NCBI GenBank assembly: GCA_021817755.1
Contig: JAKAGC010000012.1
Location: 1-16,880 of the forward strand
Length of the DNA stretch: 16,880 bases
Source of the DNA: Acidobacteriota bacterium
GTDB lineage: Bacteria > Acidobacteriota > Aminicenantia > UBA2199
Direction: 5' to 3'
Below are positions 16,104-16,880 of the stretch, piece by piece. Below the pieces are notes generated by a model. It did no database searches. It was not told the DNA's origin and was given only the letters and a program-made list of their open reading frames with translations. Both the position numbers and the translations under genes were made by a program. The number at the start of each line of letters is the position of its first letter. Position 1 is the first letter of the stretch.

Positions 16104-16109
16104 AACAGT

Positions 16110-16337
16110 ATGGCTGCAAAGGATAAAAATGTAATAGAAGTGAAAGGGACTGTAATTGAAACTTTACCTAATGCCTCATTCTTGGTTGAGTTGGAGCAAA
16201 ATCACCACCGCGTTTTCGCTCATCCCTCCGGCAGAATGAGACGCAATAATATACGAATTTTACCTGGTGATAAAATTTTAATGGAGATTTCTCCATATGA
16301 TATCACCCGGGGACGAATTGTTTACCGGTTTAAATAG
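16110..16337 (+). CDS. infA: Translation initiation factor IF-1
   Basis: IF1 is an OB-fold protein that occupies the 30S A site during initiation. It is 75 aa. [32 protein letters not shown] and [15 protein letters not shown] identify it. AHISGKMRxN is [10 protein letters not shown] here, with Pro39 at a spot that is normally Ile or Val, and the preceding loop (EQNHHRVF) is one residue longer than in E. coli. GAGG at 16094-16097 is twelve bases before ATG 16110, long for a ribosome binding site, so initiation may depend on coupling from map. Confidence 0.96.
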   Translation: MAAKDKNVIEVKGTVIETLPNASFLVELEQNHHRVFAHPSGRMRRNNIRILPGDKILMEISPYDITRGRIVYRFK

Positions 16338-16369
16338 ACTATGTTATACGAATTGAGCAGGAGGTTCTC

Positions 16370-16483
16370 GTGAAAGTAAGAGCATCGGTTAAGCGTATTT
16401 GTAATAAGTGTAAGGTGATTAAAAGAAAAGGCGTTGTTAGGGTAATTTGTAAGGACCCGAAACATAAACAACGTCAAGGATAA
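16370..16483 (+). CDS. rpmJ: 50S ribosomal protein L36, zinc-binding form
   Basis: L36 is the smallest 50S protein, 37 aa. It begins [19 protein letters not shown] in the family pattern (of which [10 protein letters not shown] is diagnostic) and binds zinc through Cys11, Cys14, Cys27 and His32. The usual end KHKQRQG is intact. The start is GTG 16370 behind AGGAGG (16359-16364). The frame is too short for ordinary gene length cutoffs and is easily missed. It lies 32 bases after infA and 40 before rpsM. Confidence 0.97.
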   Translation: MKVRASVKRICNKCKVIKRKGVVRVICKDPKHKQRQG

Positions 16484-16523
16484 TAAAATGACGAAGAAAA
16501 GGAATCTATAAAAGGAGGTCATT

Positions 16524-16880
16524 TTGGCAAGAATAGCAGGTGTTGAAATACCCAGCAATAAACGGGTCGAAATCGGATTAACCTATATCTTCGGGATCGG
16601 TCGCGCAAAATCCAGGAAGATATTGGATTTGGTTAAAGTTGATCTAAATAAGACAGTAAAGAACTTAAGCCCGGATGAAGTGGCACGAATTCGAAAACAT
16701 ATCGAAGCCAGTGAAGTCGTAGAAGGCGATTTAAGAAAACAGGTCAGTCAGGATATAAAACGGTTGATGGATATCAATTGTTTTAGAGGAAAAAGACATA
16801 AAATGGGACTCCCTGTGAGAGGACAACGAACTAAAACGAATGCCCGCACTCGTAAAGGGCCGCGATGTTCTCGACGAGTG
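16524..16880 (+). CDS. rpsM: 30S ribosomal protein S13, 3' end cut by the window
   Basis: S13 forms head bridges to the 50S subunit and touches P-site tRNA. Translation starts at TTG 16524, five bases after AGGAGG (16513-16518), giving [19 protein letters not shown]. The 119 codons present include the helix-two-turn-helix region ([14 protein letters not shown]), [23 protein letters not shown] and the basic [10 protein letters not shown] end. Usually the tail ends within a few residues, so little is missing; the stop lies beyond the window edge. rpsK, rpsD and rpoA would be expected next. Confidence 0.97.
   Translation, partial: MARIAGVEIPSNKRVEIGLTYIFGIGRAKSRKILDLVKVDLNKTVKNLSPDEVARIRKHIEASEVVEGDLRKQVSQDIKRLMDINCFRGKRHKMGLPVRGQRTKTNARTRKGPRCSRRV

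Noticed and set aside
16488..16511. Seven-codon frame MTKKRNL between rpmJ and rpsM
   Set aside because: No ribosome binding site of its own and too short to support; its end overlaps the rpsM ribosome binding site.
1..16880. tRNA or rRNA genes, insertion sequences, CRISPR repeats, prophage or defence genes
   Set aside because: Nothing of the kind is visible. Coding sequence for housekeeping genes occupies nearly the whole window in one direction, with uniform composition by eye.

Overview
The window is one uninterrupted, all-plus-strand ribosomal protein and translation-factor supercluster from a bacterium. It holds 31 genes in the order rpsL-rpsG-fusA-tuf (str), rpsJ to rpsQ (S10), rplN to secY (spc), then adk-map-infA-rpmJ-rpsM, where the window ends inside rpsM. 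No RNA gene, mobile element, CRISPR array or integration scar is visible. No stretch longer than about 115 bases lacks a gene; the only sizeable one is the leader in front of rpsL.

Organism: TAA, TAG and TGA are all used as stops, so the standard bacterial code applies. G+C looks to be around 40 % by eye. Starts are mostly ATG, with TTG at rpsL, rpsN, secY and rpsM and GTG at rpsE and rpmJ, nearly all behind strong GGAGG-type ribosome binding sites. The zinc-ribbon forms of S14 (61 aa), L24 and L36, the presence of L30, and adk-map-infA-rpmJ directly after secY exclude a typical gammaproteobacterium. Several normally near-invariant positions differ (EF-G domain IV, EF-Tu switch I, S5, L6, L22, IF1), which suggests a deep lineage that I cannot place. 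An FCB-type candidate phylum is a guess, not a result.

Layout: bases 1-54 are an open frame that may be the end of the preceding gene (rpoC by usual order). It overlaps a plausible extended -10 promoter, followed by a short leader and rpsL. From there genes are separated by at most 40 bases or overlap. ATGA or TAATG stop/start overlaps occur at rplD/rplW, rplW/rplB, rplV/rpsC, rpsQ/rplN, rpmD/rplO and adk/map; rpsE/rpmD overlap by 10 bases and rpmC/rpsQ by 47. I found no credible internal promoter or terminator, so the set probably forms one very long transcript. The products are subunit proteins of both ribosomal halves, the elongation GTPases EF-G and EF-Tu, initiation factor IF1, the SecY channel, adenylate kinase and methionine aminopeptidase.

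I found no previously undescribed system. What deserves a second look is fine-scale: an EF-G whose two domain IV tip loops are both non-canonical (the tip histidine is arginine), the rpmC/rpsQ dual-coding overlap, the duplicated -10-like element ahead of rpsL, and a ribosome-binding-site/ATG pair formed inside rpsE exactly where S5 departs from consensus. Two starts were chosen downstream of the longest possible frame (rplC at 4651, rplO at 12879).
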